From contig JAHHQT010000024.1 of assembly GCA_020026215.1 (NCBI GenBank), positions 1-21,103 of the forward strand: a stretch of 21,103 nucleotides of DNA, read 5' to 3'. A program made the translations under genes and the position numbers. The notes beneath the pieces are model-generated. The model was given only the letters and a program-made list of their open reading frames with translations, had not been told where the DNA came from and searched no databases. The stretch is from Muribaculaceae bacterium. Its GTDB lineage: Bacteria > Bacteroidota > Bacteroidia > Bacteroidales > Muribaculaceae. Below are positions 6,591-13,760 of this stretch, piece after piece; position 1 is the first letter of the stretch; each line of letters begins with the position of its first letter.

Positions 6591-8111
6591 TTATATAATT
6601 GGTTTAAAAGAAAGACGGTTAATCACGCCCTTCCAAATATTGTTCATCAATCCGTTTTCTCCCATTCCTCCGAATAGATAGATGTAAGGACATTCCCAAG
6701 TTTCAATCGGTTGTGAAGCACGAGTGCCGTTAGTTCCGATTGTCCACCATCCCGGCAATTTGCGTGATGGCATTGCTGTCCAGCCGTAGTTCATGCTACG
6801 AGTTTCCATTGTTGTGTTGAAAACAAATGCCTGTGACTGGCTGAATGCTCTGATATATTCAGGTAATTGCAATAGTTCGTCTCCTTCTTTCCAGGTGATG
6901 CAGTTGTCGAACGAAACATAGACTTTCTTTGACAATTTGCCTTGACCATCGATACCGCCCATTGCAATCCAAACCGGATATGCTTTTTTGTTGTAGTCTT
7001 TGCCTGTGAATTGAGTATAGCGGAACAAAGTAGGGTAGTTATAGCCAGGAATGGCGTGTCTTGTGATTTCGCCCCAGTTTTCACCGTCGAATCCCCATGC
7101 ACTGCCTGTCAATTCATTATTGGCGCAACGACCGCCCAATACCACTGATTGGTTGGTGTAGCTCCATTCGTTTTCCATTGACAAGCATTGGGAGTGGCCT
7201 GAAATTGGAAATTCAGGGTCAACTTCCTGTTTGGTCAATGTTGTACCTTTTGCTGAATAGTAATCGTGATAATATTTTCCGTTTTCTTCAGAAACACCAA
7301 GAACCACATCGTTGTAGTTACCTACGATTGAATACAGCTTCTTGCCTGTGTTTGTCCAGTTGAAGCCGTCAGTCGATGTGTATAATTCGTTGGTTGAAGA
7401 AAGAATGTAAAGAGCATCGGTTGTGGCATTGAAGCTGCTCACTTTCGGTGTGAAGTCCATCTTCAAGCTCTTGATAGTCCATTTATTGGAACTTGGATTG
7501 TCAATGGTTGACAAAGTGTAGCCGTCTTTTTCCTCAATTAGGCAATAAAGCAAGTCGCCCTTTTTGACGGTCTTTTGTTTGATAAGGTTTGAAGTGCGGG
7601 CAGGCAAGTTCCTACGAGCCATTTGATTCCAGTAAAGAGAATCAGGTTTCATGTTGTGCACGTTCACCTTGATTCGGTATTGTTTTGTAGTAATGCCGTC
7701 ACCTGCAGTAATTGTGATGAATACGTTTCCTGTAAAGTCAATGCTGTCAGAACTTTGAGTGTCGTAAGAGTAAGTTGTGTCGCGCATTGTTTGGGCACCT
7801 GTAATCTTGATTTCACCTTTTGAAGTCGGGTCATAGCTGATGTTTGCCACCAAGCGGTTGATTTTAGTGCCTTTAGGAAGAGAATCCGGGTTGTAGATGA
7901 TTCTGTTTTTCACATCGATTGCAAAAAATACAGAGTCCAGGTCTGCCAAGATAGAATCGTTGTCGTCTAAGGCAAATTCTTTTACTAAAGTGCTGGAAGA
8001 TAGGTTAACTGGTTCTCCGTTAGAAAATTCGTCGTCATCCGAATTGCATGAAAATGATACTGAGATTATTAATGCTGTCAGTAGAGCATATATAGGGTTT
8101 AATTTTTTCAT
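6591..8111 (-). CDS. DUF6242-family lipoprotein, probably surface exposed
   Basis: The 506-residue protein has a type II signal peptide with the lipid-bearing Cys at residue 22 (SVSFSC), followed by NSDDDE. That acidic run right after the Cys resembles the lipoprotein export signal that sends lipoproteins to the cell surface in Bacteroidota. An N-terminal Ig-like or cadherin-like part (about 35-150, ending in YRIKVNV) is followed by a propeller-like region with repeated short blades (DALYILSS, ELYTSTDGFNW, VYVSFDNCITW, YIYLFGGMGE) suggesting Kelch or BNR-like folding. No catalytic motif is visible; a role in binding glycans or proteins is inference. It has its own promoter box and lies 137 bp after ribD. 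It may be read with the DUF6089 gene 56 bp downstream, since no terminator is visible between them. Confidence 0.8.
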   Translation of the reverse strand: MKKLNPIYALLTALIISVSFSCNSDDDEFSNGEPVNLSSSTLVKEFALDDNDSILADLDSVFFAIDVKNRIIYNPDSLPKGTKINRLVANISYDPTSKGEIKITGAQTMRDTTYSYDTQSSDSIDFTGNVFITITAGDGITTKQYRIKVNVHNMKPDSLYWNQMARRNLPARTSNLIKQKTVKKGDLLYCLIEEKDGYTLSTIDNPSSNKWTIKSLKMDFTPKVSSFNATTDALYILSSTNELYTSTDGFNWTNTGKKLYSIVGNYNDVVLGVSEENGKYYHDYYSAKGTTLTKQEVDPEFPISGHSQCLSMENEWSYTNQSVVLGGRCANNELTGSAWGFDGENWGEITRHAIPGYNYPTLFRYTQFTGKDYNKKAYPVWIAMGGIDGQGKLSKKVYVSFDNCITWKEGDELLQLPEYIRAFSQSQAFVFNTTMETRSMNYGWTAMPSRKLPGWWTIGTNGTRASQPIETWECPYIYLFGGMGENGLMNNIWKGVINRLSFKPII

Positions 8112-8139
8112 CTTTACTTATAAGTCACGATTTAAAGTG

Positions 8140-8147
8140 CAAAGTTA
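8140..8147 (-). promoter_or_regulatory. -7 promoter box of the DUF6242 lipoprotein gene
   Basis: The minus strand reads TAACTTTG, an exact TAnnTTTG match, 28 bp before the start codon. A TTTG lies only 11 bp upstream, closer than the usual 19-21 bp, so the -33 element is not convincing. Confidence 0.45.
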
Positions 8148-8248
8148 AAATTATTTTGCAAATCCTCGTAATGAAAATGTGTTAAACAGTCAAACTAAAA
8201 TAAAAATTGATTGATATTAAGATTTTTTATTTGTTGCAACTGTCAAAA

Positions 8249-9247
8249 TTAAGGCTCATAGGTCAAAATTCGTTGGAAACCGAAGGTCTCTTCGTGAACG
8301 AGCTTTACATTTTGTGGCAAAATCGGAGCTTTTGTGCCGTCGAAAAATGGTACTTTCCCAATTTCCACTCTGATTTCGTCGAATAGTTCTATTTCAAGGA
8401 AAGATTGCAGTAATTTTGCACCGCCTTCGATGATGATTGAGGTGATTCCTCGGTTGTAAAGTCCGTGCATCACTTCTTGTAAATCTTGGCCTTTGGTGTT
8501 GATGACTTCTGTTTCTAAGCCATCTTGTAATAATTTTAAATTGCTGTCAATCGGGTGATTGCGCCATACTACTACTCTCTTTGGATTGCGGCCGTGCCAA
8601 AGGCGTGTGGTCAGTGACGGATTGTCCAATAGGGCAGTGTTTCCACCTACCATAATGGCATCGTATTCTGTACGGAGTTTGTGAACAAAAACGGAGGTGA
8701 CAGACGATGAAACAGGGGTTGCTGTTGCTCCGTTTTCGCGTTTCTTGTCAATGAATCCGTCCATGCTTTCTGCCCATTTCAACAAGATATACGGGCGTTG
8801 AAGGGTGTGGGCGGTCATAAACTTCTTGTTCATCGCCTTGCATTCCTTTTCCAGCACACCTGTGACTACTTCGCAACCTGCTTCTTTCAGCATTTTGATG
8901 CCACGCCCACTCACTTCCTTGAAAGGGTCGAGACAGCCTACCACAACACGCTTGATTCCTTTTTCAATCAACAGTTTACTGCAAGGAGGAGTCTTGCCGT
9001 AGTGCGAACAAGGTTCGAGGGTAACGTAGATGGTGCTTTCCTTGAATTTGTCTTGGTCGCATTCCTTGACGGAATTGACGGCATTCACTTCTGCATGCGC
9101 TTTGCCAATTTGACGGTGATAGCCTTCGCCTATGATTTTGCCATTATGGACAATCACTGCGCCCACCATCGGATTGGGGGAAACAGAGCCATTGCCTAAA
9201 GCCGCCAATTGCAAGGCACGGTGCATATATTTTTCGTCTATATTCAT
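8249..9247 (-). CDS. ribD: Bifunctional riboflavin biosynthesis protein RibD
   Basis: RibD deaminates the pyrimidine product of GTP cyclohydrolase II and then reduces its ribosyl side chain, two consecutive steps of riboflavin synthesis. From the start at 9247 the protein has 332 residues, normal for the family. The deaminase part (about 1-145) shows the zinc site: HAE at 51-53, and PCSHYGKTPPC with Cys80 and Cys89. The reductase part (about 146-332) begins with RPYILLKWAESMDGF and includes IIIEGGAKLLQSF. I rejected a 27-residue longer reading because it would run into the divergent prmC coding region and has no family similarity; MNIDEKYMHRAL is the usual RibD start. Other rib genes are not in the window. 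prmC diverges 33 bp away. Confidence 0.95.
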   Translation of the reverse strand: MNIDEKYMHRALQLAALGNGSVSPNPMVGAVIVHNGKIIGEGYHRQIGKAHAEVNAVNSVKECDQDKFKESTIYVTLEPCSHYGKTPPCSKLLIEKGIKRVVVGCLDPFKEVSGRGIKMLKEAGCEVVTGVLEKECKAMNKKFMTAHTLQRPYILLKWAESMDGFIDKKRENGATATPVSSSVTSVFVHKLRTEYDAIMVGGNTALLDNPSLTTRLWHGRNPKRVVVWRNHPIDSNLKLLQDGLETEVINTKGQDLQEVMHGLYNRGITSIIIEGGAKLLQSFLEIELFDEIRVEIGKVPFFDGTKAPILPQNVKLVHEETFGFQRILTYEP

Positions 9248-9268
9248 TCTTGTAGGGAATTTTTTAAT

Positions 9269-9276
9269 TATTTTTG
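9269..9276 (+). promoter_or_regulatory. -7 promoter box abutting the prmC start
   Basis: TATTTTTG fits TAnnTTTG exactly and ends 4 bp before the prmC ATG. If it is used, the transcript would begin at or just before the start codon, leaving almost no leader. No clean TTTG lies at the -33 distance, and the region is T-rich, so a chance match is possible. Confidence 0.35.
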
Positions 9277-9280
9277 TCGT

Positions 9281-10144
9281 ATGAACAACGAGGTTACAAT
9301 CCATCAGGCCATAGTGGCTATTCGCCAACGTTTGGCCGACAAATATTCACGTGGGGAAATCGACGGTTTTGTCCGCATTATTTTCCGCCATTTGATGAAT
9401 TATGAGCCGGTGGATATATTGATGCACAAAGATAGTATTTTACCCGATTTTATTGTTGAAAAAATAGGAAAAGTAATCGACCAATTGTTGGACGATTGCC
9501 CGATTCAATATATTTTCGGCACAGCGCACTTCTATGGTTATGATTTTGGCGTGAATGAATTTACTTTAATTCCACGTCCTGAGACAGAGGAACTTGTCGA
9601 TTTGATAGTGGCAGAAAACAAGGCTTCGGACTTGCAGGTTTTGGATGCAGGAACTGGAAGTGGTTGTATTGCCATTTCGTTGGCATTGGCTTTGAAATTT
9701 GCTGATGTGACGGCGATTGATGTTTCTGACGGTGCTTTACAGCGTGCTGAACAAAATGCCGAGGATTTGAAGGCGAAAGTATGCTTCAAAAAGCAGGATA
9801 TTCTGACTTTGCAACCTGTGGAAAATTCATGGGATATTATCGTCAGCAATCCTCCTTATATCATTGAGTCCGAGCGTGAGCAGATGGATTCAAATGTGCT
9901 TGATTATGAACCGCCCACAGCATTGTTCGTGCCGAATAATGACCCGTTGAAATTCTATCGTCCATTGGCGGAATACGGAACTGTGGCGTTGAAAAACGGA
10001 GGTCATCTCTATTTTGAAATTAACCGAGCCTTTCATCGGGAAATCGTGGAAATGCTGAATTCTTTGGGATATAAGGACATTGATGCCATCCGCGATTTTT
10101 ATGGAAATTACCGATTTGTAAAGGCAACCAAACAGGCAGACTGA
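9281..10144 (+). CDS. prmC: Release factor glutamine methyltransferase PrmC
   Basis: PrmC (HemK) N5-methylates the Gln of the GGQ motif in peptide chain release factors, using S-adenosylmethionine. With the start at 9281 the protein has 287 residues. An N-terminal helical domain (about 1-85) is followed by the methyltransferase fold: PRPETEEL (99-106), the SAM-binding DAGTGSGCI (122-130) and the catalytic NPPY (190-193). A 24-residue longer reading from 9209 would overlap ribD and looks non-coding, so I start at MNNEVTIHQA. It is the first gene of a plus-strand run; recX begins 2 bp after its stop. Confidence 0.96.
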   Translation: MNNEVTIHQAIVAIRQRLADKYSRGEIDGFVRIIFRHLMNYEPVDILMHKDSILPDFIVEKIGKVIDQLLDDCPIQYIFGTAHFYGYDFGVNEFTLIPRPETEELVDLIVAENKASDLQVLDAGTGSGCIAISLALALKFADVTAIDVSDGALQRAEQNAEDLKAKVCFKKQDILTLQPVENSWDIIVSNPPYIIESEREQMDSNVLDYEPPTALFVPNNDPLKFYRPLAEYGTVALKNGGHLYFEINRAFHREIVEMLNSLGYKDIDAIRDFYGNYRFVKATKQAD

Positions 10145-10146
10145 TT

Positions 10147-10647
10147 ATGGCAAAGAAAGAATTGAACTATGATAATGCTTTTGCCCGTGCTACCAATTTG
10201 TGCGTGCGTGCCGAACATGCTCCTGCGGAAATTAACCGCAAGTTGCGACAATGGGGTGCATCGGCTGAAATGGCGCATCAGGTGGTGGAAAATCTTACTG
10301 ACAGTGGCTTCATTGACGAAAAACGATATGCTGAGGCTTTTGTGCACGATAAGGTATGTTTCGATTATTGGGGACGCAGGAAAATCCGTTATACCCTGCA
10401 TTGCAACGGTATTCCTGAGAATTTGATTGAGGATGCCATCGCTCAAATTGATGAAGAGGAATATAAGGAGAACTTGACCGCCTTGTTGAAAAACAAATTG
10501 CGTTCGCAGACCGAAACCAATCCCTACAAACTGACATCGGGATTGTTCCGCTATGCTTCTTCCCGAGGATTTGAGCCCGACTTGGCTTTGCCTGTCATTT
10601 CGCAACTGATTGTCGGAGCAGACGATTTTGACTATTCAATGGAATGA
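10147..10647 (+). CDS. recX: Regulatory protein RecX
   Basis: RecX binds RecA filaments and limits recombinase activity. The 166-residue protein is all-helical with the three-repeat layout of the family: a first repeat with CVRAEHAPAEINRKLRQWG, a second with LTDSGFIDEKRYAEAFVHDK, and a later block with GRRKIRYTLHCNGIPENLIEDAI. The pattern 'D.RYA..F...K....G..KI...L...GI' is the RecX hallmark. It is tightly packed between prmC (2-bp gap) and the ComF-family gene (4-bp ATGA overlap), so the three are very probably co-translated. recA is not in the window. Confidence 0.93.
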   Translation: MAKKELNYDNAFARATNLCVRAEHAPAEINRKLRQWGASAEMAHQVVENLTDSGFIDEKRYAEAFVHDKVCFDYWGRRKIRYTLHCNGIPENLIEDAIAQIDEEEYKENLTALLKNKLRSQTETNPYKLTSGLFRYASSRGFEPDLALPVISQLIVGADDFDYSME

Positions 10648-11345
10648 AATTTGAAAATGCCATAAGAAACATTAAAGAGGGGATTGTTGAATTCTTCTTT
10701 CCTCATTGTTGCGCCGTTTGTGAAAAACACTTGGTCGGGGATGAAAGGTTTATTTGTGATACTTGTTTCCATGCCTTGCCGCGTGTGCGGATGCAACGGG
10801 GTGTGATGAGCGAAGTGGATGACTTGTTCTTGGGGTGCAGAATTGTGAAGCATGGTGTTTCCTTTTTCAAATACAGCCGTTACAGTAAATATTCTGAAAT
10901 AATCAAGGACATAAAATATCGTAACAAGCCCGAAATGGGTACGGCTTTGGCTCGAATCTTTGCCCAAGAACTGCTCGAAGTCAACTATTTTGATGGGATT
11001 GACTTTATTGTTCCCATTCCTTTGCATCGAAAAAAACAGAGAGAACGCGGTTATAACCAAAGTTGGTACATTGCAAAGGGCGTTTCCGAAATCTCAGGAT
11101 TGCCGATTGAAGAAGTGGTGGAGGCTGTGAAACCGCATAAGACACAGACTGCAAAAACAGCTGATCAGCGTAAAAATAATGTTAAAGGTGTGTTTGGAAT
11201 TAACAAAAATATAACAGGGAAACAAGTGCTTTTGATAGATGATGTCATCACCACAGGAGCAACGCTGATGGAGTGTTGTGACGAGCTTGAAAAAGCAGGC
11301 GTTAGGGGTGTTAAAATCCTTTCATTGGCATTGGCGGAAAGGTAG
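10644..11345 (+). CDS. ComF-family phosphoribosyltransferase-like protein
   Basis: The 233-residue protein has an N-terminal zinc-finger-like pair of Cys motifs (CAVC at 23-26 and CDTC at 38-41) and a C-terminal phosphoribosyltransferase fold with the PRPP motif VLLIDDVITTGAT at about 195-207. IPLHRKKQRERGYNQS (125-140) is the classic ComF/GntX block. In naturally competent bacteria ComF is needed for DNA uptake into the cytosol; in others its role is unclear and no base substrate is firmly known. Overlap with recX by ATGA couples it to a recombination gene, which fits a DNA-processing role, though that is inference. pyrE follows after 168 bp with a separate promoter. Confidence 0.92.
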   Translation: MKFENAIRNIKEGIVEFFFPHCCAVCEKHLVGDERFICDTCFHALPRVRMQRGVMSEVDDLFLGCRIVKHGVSFFKYSRYSKYSEIIKDIKYRNKPEMGTALARIFAQELLEVNYFDGIDFIVPIPLHRKKQRERGYNQSWYIAKGVSEISGLPIEEVVEAVKPHKTQTAKTADQRKNNVKGVFGINKNITGKQVLLIDDVITTGATLMECCDELEKAGVRGVKILSLALAER

Positions 11346-11400
11346 TTCCACAATACCATTACTTTTTTTAGTCTGTCTGTCATAAAAATGATGAATTTCG

Positions 11401-11431
11401 TTTGAAAAAATTGCCAAAAGTCTTATCTTTG
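11401..11431 (+). promoter_or_regulatory. Bacteroides-type promoter of pyrE
   Basis: TTTG at 11401-11404, a 19-bp spacer and TATCTTTG at 11424-11431 match the sigma-ABfr consensus TTTG-N19-21-TAnnTTTG in every fixed position. It lies 82 bp before the pyrE start, giving a leader of roughly 75 nt. It is the best promoter in the window and supports the Bacteroidota assignment. Confidence 0.8.
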
Positions 11432-11513
11432 TGAGAAAATTTTTTAGTGCCAGACTATAGCATTTAACGAAAAAAATATAAAACTGCTACTAATCACTAA
11501 CAATCTATCAATA

Positions 11514-12164
11514 ATGAAGCAAGTTGAACGTATTTTATCAGAAAAACTGTTGAAAATCAGTGCAATTAAATTACAACCGGACAATCCATTTACTTGGGCA
11601 TCAGGATGGAATTCTCCTATTTACACTGACAATCGCAAAACTTTATCTTATCCGGAAGTCAGAAACTTTATTAAAGTTGAGTTGACAAAGACAATTATGG
11701 AAAATTTCGGTGACGCAGAAGTTGTTGCCGGAGTCGCTACAGGTGCAATTGCACAAGGTGCATTGGTTGCCGATACTATGGGCCTCCCTTACATCTATGT
11801 TCGTTCATCTCCAAAAGATCATGGTTTAGAAAACTTGATTGAAGGTAATTTGAAACCAGGTCAAAAGGTCGTTGTTATTGAAGATTTAATTTCAACCGGC
11901 GGCAGTAGCTTGAAAGCAGTACAAGCTATCCGTAATGCAGGGGCTGAAGTTGTCGGAATGGTTGCAATCTTCTCTTATCAATTCCCAATTGCTGTTGAAA
12001 ACTTCAAAAAAGCAGATGTTAAATTGATTACTTTGAGCAACTATACAGCAATGCTTAGCGCTGCCCTTGATATCGATTATATTAAAGATGAAGATGTAGA
12101 GACTTTGAAACAATGGCGCGAAGATCCTGAAACTTGGTCTCCAAACAAAACTATTGACGAATAA
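11514..12164 (+). CDS. pyrE: Orotate phosphoribosyltransferase
   Basis: PyrE joins orotate to PRPP to form orotidine 5'-phosphate in pyrimidine synthesis. The 216-residue protein shows the family layout: FTWASGWNSPIYTDNR (26-41) for orotate binding, VAGVATGAI (71-79), the flexible-loop YVRSSPKDHG (95-104) and the PRPP motif VVVIEDLISTGGS (119-131). Length and motifs are normal. It has its own sigma-ABfr promoter and is followed after 5 bp by an SRPBCC gene, then by a terminator, so pyrE and the SRPBCC gene form a two-gene unit. Confidence 0.97.
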   Translation: MKQVERILSEKLLKISAIKLQPDNPFTWASGWNSPIYTDNRKTLSYPEVRNFIKVELTKTIMENFGDAEVVAGVATGAIAQGALVADTMGLPYIYVRSSPKDHGLENLIEGNLKPGQKVVVIEDLISTGGSSLKAVQAIRNAGAEVVGMVAIFSYQFPIAVENFKKADVKLITLSNYTAMLSAALDIDYIKDEDVETLKQWREDPETWSPNKTIDE

Positions 12165-12169
12165 ATTTT

Positions 12170-12589
12170 ATGGCAACATTCAAAAGTACTGAGAGAATCA
12201 TCAACGCAGATGTAAATACTGTATATCAACGTTTGTCTCATCCCGAGGGTTTTAAAAATATTGCTGATAATATTCCTTCTGAAGTTAAGGGAAAGGTGAA
12301 TATCAAGTTGGATGGAGATGTAATTACCATTGTGACTCCACAAGTGGGCGATATCACATTCAAAATAACAAAACGTGTCGAGAATGAGAAAATTTCATTG
12401 GAATCAATTTCTTCTCCACTTCCATTTTCTATTGATATGCTAATGGCTGCCGACGGTGAATCAACTACCAAGGCTCATGTGGAAACAAAAATTGAATTGA
12501 ATCCAATTATCAAACCGATGATTTCAAAGCCAATTCAGGAAATGACTGAAAAATTTGCTGAATTCCTTACTCAAGTACCTTTTGTATAG
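12170..12589 (+). CDS. SRPBCC-family protein
   Basis: The 139-residue protein has the START/SRPBCC lipid-binding layout: an opening strand (FKSTERIINADVNTVYQRLSH), a central run of beta strands (VNIKLDGDVITIVT, GDITFKITKRVE) and a long C-terminal helix (MISKPIQEMTEKFAEFL). The fold makes a deep hydrophobic pocket; no ligand or reaction can be read from the sequence. It follows pyrE by 5 bp, and this pair is common in Bacteroidales. A link to pyrimidine metabolism is not shown by that alone. Confidence 0.82.
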   Translation: MATFKSTERIINADVNTVYQRLSHPEGFKNIADNIPSEVKGKVNIKLDGDVITIVTPQVGDITFKITKRVENEKISLESISSPLPFSIDMLMAADGESTTKAHVETKIELNPIIKPMISKPIQEMTEKFAEFLTQVPFV

Positions 12590-12630
12590 AAGTTGGCTTC
12601 GGTCAAACTTGGGCTTTGCCTGAACTTATA

Positions 12631-12668
12631 AAAATCGATTCTGCTCTGGTGGAATCGATTTTATTTTT
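12631..12668 (+). terminator. Terminator of the pyrE-SRPBCC unit
   Basis: An 11-bp perfect stem (AAAATCGATTC at 12631-12641 with GAATCGATTTT at 12652-12662) has a 10-nt loop and is followed by ATTTTT. It lies 42 bp after the SRPBCC stop. The stem is AT-rich, so its strength comes from length. Confidence 0.75.
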
Positions 12669-12677
12669 GTATCTTTA
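12662..12677 (+). promoter_or_regulatory. Possible -7 boxes before the sirtuin gene
   Basis: TATTTTTG (12662-12669, exact TAnnTTTG) and TATCTTTA (12670-12677, one mismatch) lie back to back in the T-tail of the preceding terminator, 16-24 bp before the sirtuin ATG. No TTTG is seen at the -33 distance for either. Terminator tail and promoter would share the same bases. Confidence 0.35.
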
Positions 12678-12693
12678 CTAAAAAGATTGTACT

Positions 12694-13383
12694 ATGAAAA
12701 AATTGGTGATTTCTTCAGGCGCAGGTATCAGTGCTGAAAGTGGTATATCTACTTTCCGTGATGCCGGTGGACTATGGGAAAAATATCCCGTAATGGAAGT
12801 GGCAAGTCATGACGGATTTTTGAAGAATCCAGCCTTGATACATAAATTCTATAACGAACGTCGCAAACAGTTGGTGACTTGTAAGCCAAACTTTGCTCAT
12901 ATTGGCTTGCATCAGTTGGAAGAGCGTTTTGATGTGCGTGTCATTACCCAAAATATTGATGATTTGCACGAACGTGCAGGCAGCAAGAATGTTTTGCACC
13001 TTCATGGAGAGCTGATGAAAGTCCGTTCGTTGAAACACGAGGACAGGGTTTATACGCTTACTTCTGATAATTTGGAGACTTCCGTGGATACGCGTGATGA
13101 GTATGGTGACCCTGTTCGTCCGCATATCGTATTTTTTCAGGAAGATGTGCCTAACTTTACTAAGGCTACTGAATTGGCAAAGGAAGCAGATATATTTGTG
13201 GTAATTGGTACTTCGTTGAATGTTTATCCTGCGGCTTCATTATTATACTATGTGAAACCGGGTACGCCTGTTTATTATATTGACCCTCGCCCGGCTCCAA
13301 TCCCAGAAGGAACAGCAGTCCATGTGTTGCCGATGAAGGCTACCGAAGGGGTGCAATGGCTGATTGATAATTTGAAAGAATAA
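12694..13383 (+). CDS. cobB: Sirtuin (NAD-dependent protein deacylase) without zinc cysteines
   Basis: Sirtuins remove acyl groups from protein lysines while consuming NAD. The 229-residue protein has the full NAD site: SSGAGISAESGISTFR (7-22), TQNIDDLH (85-92), the catalytic HGEL with His104, and GTSLNVYPA further on. FYNERRK places Tyr53 and Arg56 as in class III sirtuins (Tyr and Arg in CobB and SIRT5), which bind succinyl or malonyl lysine. The four Cys that normally hold zinc after HGEL are absent; the only Cys is Cys63, elsewhere. Zinc-less sirtuins of this type occur in Bacteroidota, so it is probably active. It stands alone between two terminators. The cobB name is by family only. Confidence 0.9.
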   Translation: MKKLVISSGAGISAESGISTFRDAGGLWEKYPVMEVASHDGFLKNPALIHKFYNERRKQLVTCKPNFAHIGLHQLEERFDVRVITQNIDDLHERAGSKNVLHLHGELMKVRSLKHEDRVYTLTSDNLETSVDTRDEYGDPVRPHIVFFQEDVPNFTKATELAKEADIFVVIGTSLNVYPAASLLYYVKPGTPVYYIDPRPAPIPEGTAVHVLPMKATEGVQWLIDNLKE

Positions 13384-13404
13384 ACGAATATGAATCGAAT
13401 TTGG

Positions 13405-13438
13405 GCATGTCTGGAATTATTTTCTGACATGCTTTTTT
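13405..13438 (+). terminator. Terminator of the sirtuin gene
   Basis: A 7-bp stem (GCATGTC / GACATGC) with a 14-nt loop is followed directly by six T, 22 bp after the sirtuin stop. The layout is a standard intrinsic terminator. Confidence 0.75.
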
Positions 13439-13601
13439 ATATAATTATTTGTTAATCATAAAATAAGTTCTTCCTTTGAAAAGGAACTATCGTTTGTAAA
13501 ATAAGAAAGTTATTGCTACGATGTAAAAGCGTTGAGAAACCATTCAGTAGGGTTTCTTTGATATTGAATTATTTCTCCGTCAGTATCTTGTGGATTAAAA
13601 T

Positions 13602-13634
13602 AAAAAAGAGAGTGAACGTGTTCACGCTTTTTTT
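13602..13634. terminator. Bidirectional terminator between sirtuin and fbp
   Basis: The inner palindrome GTGAACGTGTTCAC (13612-13625) is flanked by an A-run and G on the left (13602-13608) and C and a T-run on the right (13627-13634), which pair as an outer stem. T-tails are present on both strands, so it can stop fbp transcripts from the right and any readthrough from the sirtuin gene. The inner 14 bp also resembles an operator, but its place between two 3' ends favours termination. Confidence 0.65.
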
Positions 13635-13760
13635 CTGTTTCGTTTGATGTAAGGTTTCAACTCTCTTTACAGTTGGTTGAACACCTTTGAATATTTATCG
13701 TTGACTATTTTTCTTGCCTTGATGTGCCTCGGTCAACGGAAAATGCTAATTGTAAAAAAA

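Larger units (their letters stand above)
13384..13760. other. 377-bp gene-free region between convergent genes
   Basis: I see no coding sequence here. It holds the sirtuin terminator, a small palindrome (TTCCTT-TGAA-AAGGAA at about 13471-13486), the bidirectional terminator at 13602-13634, and a further inverted repeat CGTTGAC/GTCAACG (13699-13705 with 13732-13738). The density of inverted repeats is high for a gap between two genes. Confidence 0.6.

Noticed and set aside
8798..9199. 133-codon plus-strand frame opposite ribD
   Set aside because: It mirrors the RibD deaminase region, has a composition typical of a shadow frame (many Phe and His), and matches no family.
9209..9280. N-terminal extension of prmC on the plus strand
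   Set aside because: It runs antisense through the start of ribD and contains no PrmC-like sequence; MNNEVTIHQA at 9281 is the natural start.
9248..9328. N-terminal extension of ribD on the minus strand
   Set aside because: It would overlap the divergent prmC coding region, lacks RibD similarity, and the start at 9247 gives the normal family length and N-terminus.
13612..13625. GTGAACGTGTTCAC as a LacI-type operator
   Set aside because: It lies between two gene 3' ends and is flanked by matched A and T runs, so a bidirectional terminator explains it better.
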